A DNA stretch of 64,000 nt, taken from Afipia sp. Root123D2 (GTDB taxonomy: Bacteria > Pseudomonadota > Alphaproteobacteria > Rhizobiales > Xanthobacteraceae). Below the pieces are notes generated by a model that saw only the letters and a program-made list of their open reading frames with translations, made no database searches and was not told the origin of the DNA. The stretch spans positions 752,001 to 816,000 of the forward strand of contig NZ_LMDP01000003.1 in the NCBI RefSeq assembly GCF_001425835.1, in the 5' to 3' direction. A program made the position numbers and the translations under genes. This document shows, piece by piece, positions 29,486-39,769 of this stretch. Within the stretch, counting starts at the first letter, position 1. Each line of letters starts with the position of its first letter.

Positions 29486-30211
29486 ATGATGGCGTCAGAT
29501 TCGCGGTCTTCATCCGGACTTCCGCTGGGGCTGGCTCTGCCGGGGTGGTCGCCGCGTTCGCAGCCGCCGCGCAAGATTCTTGAAGGCCGCTTTTGCCGGC
29601 TCGAGCCGCTCGATGTGGCGAAGCATGGCGACGATCTGGTCGCGGCGTTCAGCAAGACCGATCCGGATTCGTGGCGCTATCTGTTCGCTGGACCGTTCGC
29701 GAGCGATGACGATTGCCGGAACTGGCTGACGGATGTCGCGTCGCGAACCACCGAAGTGCCCTATGCGCTGATCGACTTCAAGAGCGGCCGCGCCGCCGGC
29801 ATGGCGTCCTATATGCGGATCGAACCCGGCCATGGCGTCATCGAGGTCGGCAGCATTCATTACTCGGACATTCTGAAGCGAACGCCCGCCACCACCGAGG
29901 CGATGTTCCTGATGATGCGCCACGTGTTCGACGATCTCGGCTATCGGCGCTACGAATGGAAATGCGACAGCTTTAACGCGCCGTCGCGCCGCACCGCGCA
30001 GCGGCTCGGTTTCCTGTTCGAAGGGATTTTCCGCCAGCACATGGTGGTGAAGGGTCACAGCCGCGACACCGCATGGTTCGCGATTGTCGGCAGCGACTGG
30101 CCGATGCTGAAGCACGCTTATGAGAAGTGGCTGTCGCCCGAGAACTTCACGGACGACGGCCGCCAGCGCGTCTCGCTCTCCGACCTGATCGGCGCGACGC
30201 GCGGCGAGTGA
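29486..30211 (+). CDS. GNAT-family N-acetyltransferase (RimJ/RimL-like)
   Basis: The 241-residue protein resembles RimJ/RimL-type acetyltransferases: ILEGRFCRLEPLDVAKHGDDL at the start, DSWRYLFAGPFASDDDCRNWL, AAGMASYMRIEPGHGVIEVGSIHYS, and the acetyl-CoA-binding region TTEAMFLMMRHVFDDLGYRRYEWKCD with SRRTAQRLGFLFEG. The substrate (protein N terminus or small amine) is unknown. It lies between rho and the convergent thioredoxin-domain gene; tandem ATGs at 29486 and 29489 are both possible starts. Confidence 0.85.
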   Translation: MMASDSRSSSGLPLGLALPGWSPRSQPPRKILEGRFCRLEPLDVAKHGDDLVAAFSKTDPDSWRYLFAGPFASDDDCRNWLTDVASRTTEVPYALIDFKSGRAAGMASYMRIEPGHGVIEVGSIHYSDILKRTPATTEAMFLMMRHVFDDLGYRRYEWKCDSFNAPSRRTAQRLGFLFEGIFRQHMVVKGHSRDTAWFAIVGSDWPMLKHAYEKWLSPENFTDDGRQRVSLSDLIGATRGE

Positions 30212-30270
30212 CAGCCGAGTCCCGTCAGGCGCGCAGCAAGACAAGTCGTCGAAGAAAAATCGACAACCCG

Positions 30271-32304
30271 TCAGCTTTGCAGATCCTCGTTCACCAGTTC
30301 GATCAGGTTCTCCGGCGTCGTCACCGGCAGTGAGCAGCTTTGTCCGCGGCAGACGAAGGCGGCCGCGCCCGCCGACGCCGCGATTTTCGCGCGGGCCGGA
30401 TGCTCGGCCGGCAGCGCATTTTCATTGGGCGCATGAAGGATGATGGTCGTCGCGTGCGGCAGCTTGCGCGCGACGGTCAGAAGCGCGTCGGCGTCAGCGC
30501 CCTGCCCGACCACGACGATCTCGACACCGGTCAGATGCAGGTCGAGCGCATTCAGCAACGACAGATGGCCGAACATGTTCTCGGTTGCCTTCGGGAGGAT
30601 CGCCGCGAACAGCTCGGTGGTTTTTATCCGCCACTGGTCGTCGCCGGTGAGGACCGAAAGCCGCGCCAGATTCTGCGCGATCAGCCCCGTGTGATTGGGA
30701 ATGGCATCGTCGACGGTTGAGTGTGGCCGCACGATCAATCCCTCGGCGTCGTCGGCGGTGAGATAGTAGCCGCCGTGCTTCGCGTCGGAATAATGCGCAT
30801 CGAGCGAGCGTTGCCAGGCCAGCGCCTTGTCGAGATATGGTCCCTCGCCGGTGGCCTCGAATAAAGCGAGCGCGGCGCGGACCATCGCGGCGTAGTCCGA
30901 CGCGAGTCCCGGCAGCAGCAGCTTGCCGCCGCGCCATGAATGGCCGAGCCGGTCGCCGCGCGTCATCGTGGTTGCGATGAAATCGAACGCGGTGCGCGCC
31001 TGCGTCAGCCACTCCGGCCTGTCGAATGCGCAGGCCCCGTGCACCAGCGCCGCAATCATCAGCCCGTTCCAGTCGGCGAGAACCTTGTCGTCGAGACCGG
31101 GGCGCACGCGCTTGTCGCGCGCCCTCATCAACAGCGCGCGGCTCGCCGCGAGCTGTTCGGCTTCGGTCGCCGTGTCGTCGGTGGTCTTGAGACGATTGAG
31201 AATCGTATGACCCTCGAAATTGCCGTCGGAGGTGACGTCGTATTTCGCGGCGAAAAACGTCGCGTCGTCGGTGCCGAGCACGTGTTCGATCTCGCTTTGC
31301 GACCAGACGTAGAACTTGCCCTCCTCGCCTTCGGAGTCGGCATCGAGCGATGACGAGAAGGCGCCCTCCCTCGTCGTCATCTCGCGCGCTAGCCAGCCGA
31401 CAGTCTCGGCGGCGCGTTCGCGAAACAGCGGCGTATCGGCACGGGCGCGATCGAGCGCGAGCAGATCGAGGATCTGCGCATTGTCGTAAAGCATCTTCTC
31501 GAAGTGCGGCACCAGCCAGCGATCGTCCACCGAGTAGCGCGCGTAGCCGCCGCCGAGATGATCGTAAATGCCGCCCTGGCTCATCTGCTTGAGAGCAAGA
31601 AACGTGGTGTTGAAAAAGCGCTCGTCGCCGCTGCGCGCGCCGGCGCGCCACAGGAATTCGAGCATCGAGCATTGCGGAAATTTCGGCGCGTTGCGCAGGC
31701 CGCCATTGACCGGATCGGTCGCCTGGGCGATCGAGATCGCGGCATTGTCGAGTTCCGCGAGGCCAAGGGTTGCGCCGCGTGTTTGCGCGCGCGCGGACAG
31801 GCGTTCGATCAGTGCGTCGCGATTGGTTGCGATCTTCTCGGGCGATTCGTGGAATATGCGCGACACCTGCCGCAGCACGTCGGTGAATCCGGCGCGGCCA
31901 TATTGCGCGGTCTTCGGAAAGTACGTGCCGCCCCAGAACGGCGCGCCCTCGGGGGTCAGGAACATCGTCAGCGGCCAGCCGCCCTGCTCGCCAAGCTGAT
32001 GCAGCGCGCCCATGTAGATCTGGTCGATGTCCGGCCGCTCCTCGCGGTCGACCTTGATGCTGACGAACAGCTCGTTCATCACCGCGGCGGTGGCGTCGTC
32101 CTCGAAGCTCTCATGGGCCATGACATGGCACCAGTGGCAGGCGGCGTAACCGATCGACAGTAGGATCGGCTTGTTCCCCCGTTGGGCCTCAGCGAGCGCC
32201 TCTGGCCCCCACGGCCACCAGTCGACCGGGTTGTGCTGATGCTGGAGCAAATAGGGGCTGGTGGCATCGGCAAGACGGTTTGTGTGCGTTGCAGCATTCT
32301 TCAT
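30271..32304 (-). CDS. Thioredoxin-domain / DUF255 (YyaL, SPATA20-like) protein
   Basis: The 677-residue protein starts with the DUF255 thioredoxin-like domain: [22 protein letters not shown], then [17 protein letters not shown] with a C-H-W-C pair, [15 protein letters not shown], and [23 protein letters not shown]. The remainder is an (alpha/alpha)6 toroid like AGE/glycosidase folds ([34 protein letters not shown]). The biochemical role of the family is not established. It is divergent from mnmE, with iterated TGCAGC repeats between the two genes. Confidence 0.92.
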   Translation of the reverse strand: MKNAATHTNRLADATSPYLLQHQHNPVDWWPWGPEALAEAQRGNKPILLSIGYAACHWCHVMAHESFEDDATAAVMNELFVSIKVDREERPDIDQIYMGALHQLGEQGGWPLTMFLTPEGAPFWGGTYFPKTAQYGRAGFTDVLRQVSRIFHESPEKIATNRDALIERLSARAQTRGATLGLAELDNAAISIAQATDPVNGGLRNAPKFPQCSMLEFLWRAGARSGDERFFNTTFLALKQMSQGGIYDHLGGGYARYSVDDRWLVPHFEKMLYDNAQILDLLALDRARADTPLFRERAAETVGWLAREMTTREGAFSSSLDADSEGEEGKFYVWSQSEIEHVLGTDDATFFAAKYDVTSDGNFEGHTILNRLKTTDDTATEAEQLAASRALLMRARDKRVRPGLDDKVLADWNGLMIAALVHGACAFDRPEWLTQARTAFDFIATTMTRGDRLGHSWRGGKLLLPGLASDYAAMVRAALALFEATGEGPYLDKALAWQRSLDAHYSDAKHGGYYLTADDAEGLIVRPHSTVDDAIPNHTGLIAQNLARLSVLTGDDQWRIKTTELFAAILPKATENMFGHLSLLNALDLHLTGVEIVVVGQGADADALLTVARKLPHATTIILHAPNENALPAEHPARAKIAASAGAAAFVCRGQSCSLPVTTPENLIELVNEDLQS

Positions 32305-32343
32305 GTTGCAGCCTTTTGTGCAGCATATTGCAGTGCAGCATAT
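32290..32343. repeat. Iterated TGCAGC(AT) repeats in the DUF255/mnmE divergent promoter region
   Basis: TGCAGC occurs at 32290, 32307, 32319 and 32334; the last two are parts of an 11-bp direct repeat GTGCAGCATAT (32318-32328 and 32333-32343). The first copies overlap the start codon region of the minus-strand gene. It might be an operator for either gene or simply a local duplication. Confidence 0.4.
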
Positions 32344-32415
32344 AACCAGGAGGCGGTGAGGCTGACTGATACGCGATTTCGATTGCCTGTCTCGGCGCTG
32401 GTGAACAAATAGGCG

Positions 32416-33747
32416 ATGGATTCACGAGAGCAAACCATCTTTGCGCTGTCTTCCGGGCGCGCGCCATCGGCCATCGCCATTATTCGTGTGTCAGGGCCCA
32501 AGGCCGACAAGGCGCTCGAGACCCTGTGCGGCATGATACCGGCACGCCGGGTGGCGACGGTGGCGACGTTGAAGCATCCGGATGGAACCGCAATCGACGA
32601 GGGCGTCGCGCTGTGGTTTCCCGGGCCGCGCAGCGCCACCGGCGAGGACATCGCCGAATTCCAGGTCCATGGCGGCCGCGCGGTGATCGCGGCGATGCTC
32701 GACGCGCTCGGAAAAATTCCCACGCTGCGATTGGCGGAGCCGGGCGAGTTCACGCGCCGCGCTTTCGAGAACGGCAAGCTCGACCTCACCGAAGCCGAAG
32801 GCCTCGACGATCTGATTCACGCCGACACCGAGCAGCAGCGCCGTCAGGCGCTGCGGCAGATGAAAGGTCTGCTCGGCGACAAGGCCGAGCGCTGGCGGCG
32901 CGACATCATTGCAGCGTCGGCGCTGATCGAGGCGGGCATCGATTTTCCGGACGAAGGCGACGTGCCGCAGGAATTGCTTGCGCCGGCGCTGACGAGGATT
33001 TCCGCGCTGAGATGCGAGATTGAAGAAACCCTAGCGGCATCGGCACAAAGTGAACGCCTGCGCGACGGCCTGATCGTCGCCATTGCCGGTCCGCCGAACG
33101 CGGGCAAATCGACATTGCTCAATCGTCTCGCGCGCCGCGACGTCGCGATCGTGTCGCCGCATGCCGGCACCACGCGCGACGTGATCGAAGTGCATCTCGA
33201 TCTCGATGGTTATCCGATGACGCTGCTCGACAGTGCAGGCGTGCGCGAGACGGACGATCCGGTGGAGCAGGAGGGCGTGCGCCGGGCGCAGGAGCGCGCG
33301 CGTCATGCCGACCTGGTGCTGTGGGTCGCGGACGCGAATGACGATACTGCGTCGTCGCCGGATGGTGACGACGGTCATGCGCCGGTGTGGCGGGTCGCCA
33401 ACAAGGTCGATGCAGCCACGGCGAATGGATCGGTCGGGCCTGCGCGGTTCAGAATTTCGGCGGCGCGCGGCGACGGGGTCGGGGAGCTGGTTGCGGCGCT
33501 CGGAAATTATGCCGCGGAGTATTTCGGGGCAGGGGAATCGGCGCTGATCGGCCGGGCCCGCCATCGGGCGCTGCTGCAGGAAACCGCCGATTCACTGGCG
33601 CGGGCCGGGAAGCTGGCCGGACAGGGCGACGAGCTGGTCGCCGAGGAACTTAGAATTGGGATTCATTCATTGGGTCGTCTGACGGGCCGGGTCGACGTCG
33701 AGGATATCCTGGATGCGATTTTCCGCGATTTCTGTATCGGAAAGTAA
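32416..33747 (+). CDS. mnmE: tRNA modification GTPase MnmE
   Basis: MnmE, with MnmG, installs the 5-carboxymethylaminomethyl or related group on wobble uridine 34 of certain tRNAs. The 443-residue protein has the formyl-THF-binding N domain ([45 protein letters not shown]), a helical domain, a G domain with G1 [13 protein letters not shown]2 GTTRD, G3 DSAG and G4 NKVD, and the C-terminal catalytic FCIGK motif. It is upstream of mnmG, separated by 304 bp with two parS sites. Confidence 0.97.
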   Translation: MDSREQTIFALSSGRAPSAIAIIRVSGPKADKALETLCGMIPARRVATVATLKHPDGTAIDEGVALWFPGPRSATGEDIAEFQVHGGRAVIAAMLDALGKIPTLRLAEPGEFTRRAFENGKLDLTEAEGLDDLIHADTEQQRRQALRQMKGLLGDKAERWRRDIIAASALIEAGIDFPDEGDVPQELLAPALTRISALRCEIEETLAASAQSERLRDGLIVAIAGPPNAGKSTLLNRLARRDVAIVSPHAGTTRDVIEVHLDLDGYPMTLLDSAGVRETDDPVEQEGVRRAQERARHADLVLWVADANDDTASSPDGDDGHAPVWRVANKVDAATANGSVGPARFRISAARGDGVGELVAALGNYAAEYFGAGESALIGRARHRALLQETADSLARAGKLAGQGDELVAEELRIGIHSLGRLTGRVDVEDILDAIFRDFCIGK

Positions 33748-33811
33748 TTCCGGTATTTGAGAACCATCATTATTTAGAATAAGAATTCATTGTTATATTC
33801 ATTATTTGATT

Positions 33812-33827
33812 TGTTTCACGTGAAACA
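33812..33827. other. parS site 1 (ParB-binding centromere)
   Basis: A perfect 16-bp palindrome TGTTTCACGTGAAACA, exactly the universal chromosomal parS consensus, between mnmE and mnmG. It extends by one further symmetric base pair each side. ParB would nucleate here. Confidence 0.95.
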
Positions 33828-33901
33828 AGATTGCTTCTGTTATTTGGCCGAGCTTGCCCCAGCCGTCCACGCCTTTCCCGCTACAGCCAGCCAAACGTCG
33901 G

Positions 33902-33923
33902 ATGGCCGGATAAATCCGGCCAT
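33902..33923. repeat. Single REP-like hairpin between two parS sites
   Basis: ATGGCCGGA (33902-33910), loop TAAA, TCCGGCCAT (33915-33923). The arms equal those at 3.1 and 24.0 kb. Unlike the others it is a single hairpin and sits between co-directional genes. Confidence 0.7.
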
Positions 33924-33972
33924 GACAGTGGCAAGCACGTTTGGACGTATGACGCGCCCAAGTTGCCGGTGC

Positions 33973-33988
33973 TGTTTCACGTGAAACA
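33973..33988. other. parS site 2
   Basis: A second perfect TGTTTCACGTGAAACA palindrome, 63 bp upstream of the mnmG ATG. Together with site 1 it brackets a REP-like hairpin. Confidence 0.95.
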
Positions 33989-34051
33989 AATTTGAGCGCG
34001 CGCCCTACTGTTTTCCTTGCGCTTTCATCGGCTCGGGATAGAAGTCTCGCC

Positions 34052-35923
34052 ATGCGCGCAATATTCGATGTGATCGTGATCGGAGGAGGCCACGCCGGCT
34101 GTGAAGCGGCAGCGGCGGCAGCTCGCATGGGCGCGAAAACCGCCCTCGTCACCCATCAGTTCGCGACCATCGGCGCGATGTCGTGCAATCCGGCGATCGG
34201 CGGGCTCGGCAAGGGCCATCTGGTTCGCGAAATCGACGCGCTCGATGGCCTGATGGGCCGGATGGCGGACGCCGGCGGTATCCAGTTTCGGATGCTGAAT
34301 CGCCGCAAGGGTCCGGCGGTGCGCGGTCCCCGCGCCCAGATCGACCGCAAGCTTTATGCCCAGGCGATGCAGGCCGCGATCCGCGAGACAGCCAACCTGA
34401 CCATGATCGAGGGCGAGGCCGACAATCTTTTGCTGGCAGACGGCAGGATTTCCGGGATTCGGCTCGGGAATGGGCAGGAATTCGGCGCGGGCGCGGTGGT
34501 CATCACCACCGGCACGTTTTTGCGCGGCCTGATCCATCTCGGCGAAAAGAATTGGCCGGCAGGCCGGGTCGGCGAAGCGCCTGCGCTCGGGCTGTCGAAG
34601 TCGTTCGAGCGGGCCGGTTTCACCCTCGGCCGCCTCAAGACCGGCACCCCGCCGCGCCTCGATGGTACCACCATCGACTGGTCCGTGGTCGAGATGCAGC
34701 CGGGCGACGATCCGGCCGAGCCGTTTTCGGTGCTGACGGAGCGGATTACGACCCCGCAGATCGAATGCGGCATCACCCGCACCACACCGGCGACCCATGA
34801 GGTGATCAGGGCCAATGTCCACCGCTCACCGATGTATTCCGGGCAGATCACCAGCACCGGCCCACGCTATTGCCCGTCGATCGAGGACAAGATCGTCCGG
34901 TTCGGCGACCGCGATGGCCACCAGATCTTCCTGGAGCCGGAAGGGCTCGACGATACGACCGTTTACCCCAACGGGATCTCGACGTCGCTGCCTGAAGAGG
35001 TCCAGCAGGCGATCCTGACCACGATTCCGGGGCTTGAAAAGGCGCGGATGGTCCGCCCCGGCTACGCCATCGAATACGATCACGTCGATCCGCGCGAACT
35101 GGAGCCGACGCTCCAGACAAAGCGGGCGCCGGGGCTTTTCCTGGCGGGTCAGATCAACGGCACCACCGGCTATGAAGAAGCCGGCGCGCAGGGACTTGTC
35201 GCCGGTCTCAATGCTGCGCTGATGGCCGGTGGCGGACAGCCCGCGATCTTCGACCGTGCCGACGGCTATCTCGGGGTGATGATCGACGATCTGGTGACGC
35301 GCGGCATCACCGAGCCGTATCGGATGTTCACCTCGCGGGCCGAGTATCGCCTGACCTTGCGGGCGGACAACGCCGATCAGCGCCTGACCGATCGCGGCAT
35401 CGCTTTGGGTTGCGTCGGAGCGGAACGCGCGGCTTTTCACCGGAGCAAGATGGCGGCGCTCGATGGCGCCAGGTCACTGGCGAAAAATCTCGCGATCACG
35501 CCGACCGAAGGCCTCAAGCGCGGCCTGCCGCTCAACCGTGACGGCCAGCGCCGCTCGGCGTTCGAGTTACTGGCGTATCCGGACATCGAATGGGCGCAGG
35601 TGGCAGCCGTCTGGCCCGAGCTGCAGCCGATCGATCCGGTGATCGCGGCCCATCTGGAGATTGACGCCAAGTACGATGTCTATCTGGCCCGTCAGGCTGC
35701 CGATGTCAGCGCCTTCCGCCGCGACGAGGGCATGGTCCTGACCGGCATCGACTATGCGGCGGTGCCGGGGTTGTCCAACGAAGCCCGGCACAAACTTCAG
35801 GCCGCGCAGCCGCGGACCATCGGGCAGGCGAGCCGGATCGAGGCGATGACGCCGGCGGCGCTCGGAATTCTCGCTGCCTATCTGCGGCGGCAATCGCGCA
35901 AGCCATCCGCCGCCTCGGCCTGA
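34052..35923 (+). CDS. mnmG: tRNA uridine-5-carboxymethylaminomethyl modification enzyme MnmG (GidA)
   Basis: MnmG is the FAD-dependent partner of MnmE in wobble-uridine modification. The 623-residue protein has the dinucleotide-binding [20 protein letters not shown] near its N terminus, [61 protein letters not shown] and [16 protein letters not shown], with a C-terminal helical domain. ATG 34052 matches family starts; 33992 would add 20 residues overlapping the parS region. Confidence 0.97.
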   Translation: MRAIFDVIVIGGGHAGCEAAAAAARMGAKTALVTHQFATIGAMSCNPAIGGLGKGHLVREIDALDGLMGRMADAGGIQFRMLNRRKGPAVRGPRAQIDRKLYAQAMQAAIRETANLTMIEGEADNLLLADGRISGIRLGNGQEFGAGAVVITTGTFLRGLIHLGEKNWPAGRVGEAPALGLSKSFERAGFTLGRLKTGTPPRLDGTTIDWSVVEMQPGDDPAEPFSVLTERITTPQIECGITRTTPATHEVIRANVHRSPMYSGQITSTGPRYCPSIEDKIVRFGDRDGHQIFLEPEGLDDTTVYPNGISTSLPEEVQQAILTTIPGLEKARMVRPGYAIEYDHVDPRELEPTLQTKRAPGLFLAGQINGTTGYEEAGAQGLVAGLNAALMAGGGQPAIFDRADGYLGVMIDDLVTRGITEPYRMFTSRAEYRLTLRADNADQRLTDRGIALGCVGAERAAFHRSKMAALDGARSLAKNLAITPTEGLKRGLPLNRDGQRRSAFELLAYPDIEWAQVAAVWPELQPIDPVIAAHLEIDAKYDVYLARQAADVSAFRRDEGMVLTGIDYAAVPGLSNEARHKLQAAQPRTIGQASRIEAMTPAALGILAAYLRRQSRKPSAASA

Positions 35924-35970
35924 TAGAGTGTTGACGCAGCGGCGATTCCTCATCGCTGCACCCGGAGCGA

Positions 35971-36654
35971 ATGGTGACGAAGACAGCGACATTGGCGGCC
36001 TCGGCTTCCGACAAACGGGCGGCGCTGGCACTGACACCTGTTTCACGTGAAACAGAGGAGCGGCTGGAGCGCTATGTCGCGTTGCTGGTCGAGTGGCAAG
36101 CCAAGACCAATCTGGTGGCGCCATCGACGCTGCCGCATCTTTGGACCCGGCACATCGCCGATTCACTGCAGCTTCTCGATCTGGCGCCGGACGCCAAAAT
36201 CTGGGTCGACTTCGGCAGCGGCGGCGGTTTCCCCGGCATCGTGCTGGCATGCGCGCTGGCCGATGTGCCGGGCGCGGCGATTCATCTGGTCGAGCGCAAC
36301 GCCAAGAAGGCGGCGTTCCTGCGCGAGGCGTTGCGGGTGACTGGCGGGGCCGGGACGGTGCACCTGAAGGATATCGGGGATTATGTGGACAGCGTGGATC
36401 ACGCGGTCGATTGCGTCACCGCGCGGGCGGTCGCTCCATTACATATGTTGCTGGGCTTCGCAGAACCCCTTGTCGGAAAAGGCGCAATGGCGTTGTTTCT
36501 CAAGGGTCAAGATGTAGAGTCTGAATTGACGGAAGCCACTAAATATTGGAAAACTGAACCTCAATTACACGCCAGCCGCACGGGCGGGGACGGCTGGATC
36601 GTTGACATCAAGACCATCGGGCGTCGTGCCGATGCCTCCGCCCGAAGGGAATGA
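35971..36654 (+). CDS. rsmG: 16S rRNA (guanine527-N7)-methyltransferase RsmG (GidB)
   Basis: RsmG methylates N7 of G527 in 16S rRNA using SAM. The 227-residue protein shows YVALLVEWQAKTNLVAPSTLPHLWTRHIADSLQLL, the SAM-binding loop WVDFGSGGGFPGIVLA, HLVERNAKKAAFL and DCVTARAVAPLHMLL. The N-terminal peptide PVSRETEER is encoded by a perfect parS site. It sits between mnmG and parA (nine bases), the classical origin-proximal cluster. The codons around 36,480-36,560 are less GC-rich than neighbours. Confidence 0.96.
   Translation: MVTKTATLAASASDKRAALALTPVSRETEERLERYVALLVEWQAKTNLVAPSTLPHLWTRHIADSLQLLDLAPDAKIWVDFGSGGGFPGIVLACALADVPGAAIHLVERNAKKAAFLREALRVTGGAGTVHLKDIGDYVDSVDHAVDCVTARAVAPLHMLLGFAEPLVGKGAMALFLKGQDVESELTEATKYWKTEPQLHASRTGGDGWIVDIKTIGRRADASARRE
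36039..36054. other. parS site 3, inside rsmG coding sequence
   Basis: A perfect TGTTTCACGTGAAACA lies in frame within rsmG, where it spells part of P-V-S-R-E-T. It is about 2.1 kb from site 2 and 0.6 kb upstream of parA. Confidence 0.95.
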
Positions 36655-36663
36655 CGGTTCGCC

Positions 36664-37521
36664 ATGTTTGGAATTGATAAGATATTTCAAGGAGATAACG
36701 GCGTGGACAACCGCAAGCCGGGCCAGCCGCGGATCATCGCCCTGGCCAACCAGAAGGGCGGCGTCGGCAAAACGACCACCGCCATCAACCTTGGCACCGC
36801 GCTGGCCGCGATCGGCGAACGAGTGCTGGTGATCGATCTCGATCCGCAGGGCAACGCTTCGACCGGCCTCGGCATCGACCGCCGCGACCGCAACTGCTCG
36901 ACCTATGACGTGCTGATCGGCGAGGCCAAGCTGCGCGACGCCATCGTGCCGACCGCCGTGCCGCGCCTGCACATCGCGGCGTCAACGATGGACCTGTCCG
37001 GGCTCGAACTTGAACTCGGCAACGCCCGCGATCGCGCTTTCCGCCTGCGCGACGCCATCGCCGATCTCAATGTCGATGTGCCCGAAGACACCGACTATAC
37101 CTATGTGCTGGTCGATTGCCCACCGTCGCTCAATCTCATCACCGTCAACGCGATGGCGGCATCGCACGCGATCCTGGTGCCGCTGCAATGCGAGTTCTTC
37201 GCGCTCGAAGGATTGTCGCAGTTGCTGCAGACCGTCGAGCAGGTGCGCTCGACACTCAATCCGGGCCTGACGATTCACGGCATCGTGCTGACGATGTTCG
37301 ACTCGCGCAACAACCTGTCGAACCAGGTCGTCGCCGACGTGCGCCAGTTCATGGGCAAGAAAGTCTACGACACCATGATCCCGCGCAACGTGCGGATTTC
37401 CGAAGCGCCGTCCTACGGCAAGCCGGTGCTGGTCTACGATCTGAAATGCGTCGGCAGCGAAGCCTATCTCAAGCTCGCCACCGAAGTGATCCAGCGCGAG
37501 CGGGAATTGCGCGCGCACTAA
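36664..37521 (+). CDS. parA: Chromosome-partitioning ATPase ParA
   Basis: ParA is the DNA-binding ATPase that drives origin segregation with ParB-parS. The 285-residue protein has the deviant Walker A ALANQKGGVGKTTTAINLG (about residues 27-45), Walker A' VIDLDPQGNASTGLG, Walker B YVLVDCPPSLNLIT, and EFFALEGLSQLL. ATG 36664 is used; a GTG at 36703 would remove 13 residues of the weakly conserved N terminus. It is followed by parB after 93 bp. Confidence 0.97.
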   Translation: MFGIDKIFQGDNGVDNRKPGQPRIIALANQKGGVGKTTTAINLGTALAAIGERVLVIDLDPQGNASTGLGIDRRDRNCSTYDVLIGEAKLRDAIVPTAVPRLHIAASTMDLSGLELELGNARDRAFRLRDAIADLNVDVPEDTDYTYVLVDCPPSLNLITVNAMAASHAILVPLQCEFFALEGLSQLLQTVEQVRSTLNPGLTIHGIVLTMFDSRNNLSNQVVADVRQFMGKKVYDTMIPRNVRISEAPSYGKPVLVYDLKCVGSEAYLKLATEVIQRERELRAH

Positions 37522-37614
37522 GCCGGCGCGAACGATGCTCCGCGGAGATCGTTCGGTGAATTGACATGACGAGTTGCGGGAGTGCTTGCGTTGAGCTCAA
37601 GGGGAGAGGCGGCG

Positions 37615-38505
37615 ATGGCCGATGAAGCGCGTTCGCGACTGGGTCGCGGTCTTGCAAGCCTGATCGGCGATGTCGGCGGCGAAGCCGCGCATGTCGAGCG
37701 CCCGGCCCGCACGCCGCGCAAGGTGCCGATCGAATTCCTCAAGGCCAATCCGCGCAACCCGCGCCGGATGTTTTCCGATAGCGAACTCGATGAACTGTCG
37801 GCGTCGATCAAGCAGCATGGCGTGATCCAGCCGATCGTGGTGCGGCCGGTCAAGGGCGCGCAGGATCGCTTCGAAATCATCGCCGGCGAGCGGCGCTGGC
37901 GCGCATCGCAGCGCGCCGGTCTGCATGAAGTGCCGATCGTCACTGTCGACGTTAACGACAGCGACGCGCTCGAAATCGCGATCATCGAAAACGTCCAGCG
38001 TTCCGATTTGAATGCGATGGAAGAAGCGCAGGGCTATCACGCGCTTGCCGCCGAGTTCAAACGCAGCCAGGACGACATCGCGAAAATCGTCGGCAAGAGC
38101 CGCAGCCATGTCGCCAACATGATGCGCCTCACCAAGCTGCCGGACAGCGTGCAGGCCTATATCGCTGAAGGAAAGTTGTCAGCCGGTCACGCACGTGCGC
38201 TGATCAATCTGCCGGACCCTGCCGCCGCCGCGAAGCGCGCGGTCGAGGAAGGGCTCAGCGTGCGCCAGACCGAAGCACTGGCGCATGACGAGGGCCTGCC
38301 GCAACGCAAGCCGCAGAAGACTCGCGGCGGTGCGGACAAGCCGGCCAAGGACGCCGACACCATCGCGCTGGAAAAACGCATCAGCGATATTCTGGGATTG
38401 AAAGTCAGCGTCGATCACCGCAATCCCGGCGGCATGGTCCAGATCAAGTATAGCGATCTCGATCAGCTCGACGACATCCTGCGGCGGCTCGAAGCCGGAC
38501 GGTAG
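37615..38505 (+). CDS. parB: Chromosome-partitioning protein ParB (CTPase)
   Basis: ParB binds parS and spreads as a CTP-dependent clamp. The 296-residue protein begins with RSRLGRGLASLIGD, has the CTP-binding box I region (PRRMFSDSELDELSASIKQHGVIQPIVVRP), box II IIAGERRWRASQRAGL, box III ENVQRSDLNAMEEAQGY, a helix-turn-helix (SQDDIAKIVGKSRSHVANMMRLTKLP) and a C-terminal dimerisation domain. ATG 37615 follows GGGGAGAGG; an upstream in-frame TTG at 37582 is less likely. Confidence 0.97.
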   Translation: MADEARSRLGRGLASLIGDVGGEAAHVERPARTPRKVPIEFLKANPRNPRRMFSDSELDELSASIKQHGVIQPIVVRPVKGAQDRFEIIAGERRWRASQRAGLHEVPIVTVDVNDSDALEIAIIENVQRSDLNAMEEAQGYHALAAEFKRSQDDIAKIVGKSRSHVANMMRLTKLPDSVQAYIAEGKLSAGHARALINLPDPAAAAKRAVEEGLSVRQTEALAHDEGLPQRKPQKTRGGADKPAKDADTIALEKRISDILGLKVSVDHRNPGGMVQIKYSDLDQLDDILRRLEAGR

Positions 38506-38559
38506 ATTTCTTCTCCGGACCCCTTAACGGGCTATTCGTCCTGAAGGGCGAGCCATATT

Positions 38560-38702
38560 CAATGTCGTCCCCGCGCAGGCGGGGACCCAGTAACGTTCAA
38601 GGCTCGGCGGGATACTTCGCATGGTGGGCCGATCAACGATCCGCGCATCAACTCGGGCGAGAGCTTGAAAAGTCTGTGTCCCCGCCTGCGCGGGGACGAC
38701 TC
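38560..38702. repeat. Inverted repeat pair between parB and holA
   Basis: GTCGTCCCCGCGCAGGCGGGGAC (about 38563-38585) and its near-exact reverse complement GTCCCCGCCTGCGCGGGGACGAC (about 38678-38700) flank 90 bp. Each arm is itself a short hairpin. The element lies between convergent genes and may work as a bidirectional terminator. Confidence 0.7.
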
Positions 38703-38725
38703 GGGGAGAGATTAAACGCCGATCT

Positions 38726-39754
38726 CTAGCCCCGCCGCCGAGCGTTGACCGCGACCGCCAGCAGCGCGCGCTGCGCGATCACGGCCGCGAGGCTGGATTG
38801 CTTGCGCATCTCGAGCGCCGCGTCGGCGAGTTGCGCGATGATTTTCGTCAGCCGGTCCGAGCCCGAATTGCGCAACGCCGTCGCAACAAGCTCTTCGCGC
38901 GAGAAATGCAGGCGCGGAAATCCGCTTTTCACCGCTTCGCTTTCGCTGCGCCCTTCATCGACGAACAATCGCGCCTTGTGCAGCAGCGCGGCGTGACGTT
39001 GCGCCGCCATGATGATCTGCCCTGGATGGATGCCTGCCGCCATCGCCTTGGCAAACGTTGTCTCGACATCGGCGACGCGGCCGGCGAAGGCGCCGTCGAC
39101 GATCGGGTCAAGGCTGAGGCCCGACGCATCGGTGACGATCGCCGCGACATCGGCCAGCGTGATCTCACGCGCGCCGTGGGCATACAGAGCGAGCTTGCGA
39201 AGTTCGTTGCGCGAGGCTTGCCGGTCGCCGCCGAGCAGAGCGGTGAGGGCGGCGCGCGCATCCGATGCGATTTTCAGATTCGCGGCGCGCAATTCGTCGT
39301 CGATCAGGCTCGCGAGGTCGCGCTGGGTATCGGCATAGCAGGCGATGGCGACAGCCGCCTTGGAGCGTTCGCAGGCTTTGCGCAGCGGCGCTTCGGCGCG
39401 CAGTTCACCGGCTTCGATGACGATGCGGCAATCCTTCGGCGACATCGTCGCCAGCGTATCGATCGCGCTCGAAAAATTCTTGCCGCCGGCGCGAACGCGG
39501 ATCGCGCGCCGGCCGCCGAACAGCGGCACCGTCATCGCTTCCTCGACCAGCAGCGACGGCTCGGCGGCAAGCTCGTCGCCGTCCATGCGCACCAGTGAAA
39601 ACGGATCGTTGGGATCGTCGACCGCGGATGCCATCAGGGCGTCGGCGCGCTCACGCACCAGCCCGGCGTCCGGACCGTAGAGCAGGATCACCGGCCGGGC
39701 AGGGTCCGGCCGGGCGAGAAAGCTGGCGACATCCTTGTTGCGCAGGGCTGTCAC
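38726..39754 (-). CDS. holA: DNA polymerase III delta subunit
   Basis: HolA is the clamp-loader wrench that opens the beta sliding clamp. The 342-residue protein shows PVILLYGPDAGLVRERADALM, LVRMDGDELAAEPSLLVEEAMTVPLFGGRRAIRVR, and a C-terminal region (HPGQIIMAAQRHAALLHKA, LADAALEMRKQSSLAAVIAQRALLAV) typical of alphaproteobacterial delta. It is last in a leuS-lptE-holA run on the minus strand. Confidence 0.94.
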   Translation of the reverse strand: MTALRNKDVASFLARPDPARPVILLYGPDAGLVRERADALMASAVDDPNDPFSLVRMDGDELAAEPSLLVEEAMTVPLFGGRRAIRVRAGGKNFSSAIDTLATMSPKDCRIVIEAGELRAEAPLRKACERSKAAVAIACYADTQRDLASLIDDELRAANLKIASDARAALTALLGGDRQASRNELRKLALYAHGAREITLADVAAIVTDASGLSLDPIVDGAFAGRVADVETTFAKAMAAGIHPGQIIMAAQRHAALLHKARLFVDEGRSESEAVKSGFPRLHFSREELVATALRNSGSDRLTKIIAQLADAALEMRKQSSLAAVIAQRALLAVAVNARRRG

Positions 39755-39769
39755 GACAGTGCCGGCCGG

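Larger units (their letters stand above)
33748..34051. other. mnmE-mnmG intergenic region
   Basis: This 304-bp gap holds two parS palindromes 161 bp apart, one REP-like hairpin between them and an AT-rich stretch just after mnmE. No open frame or RNA gene is evident. Confidence 0.6.
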
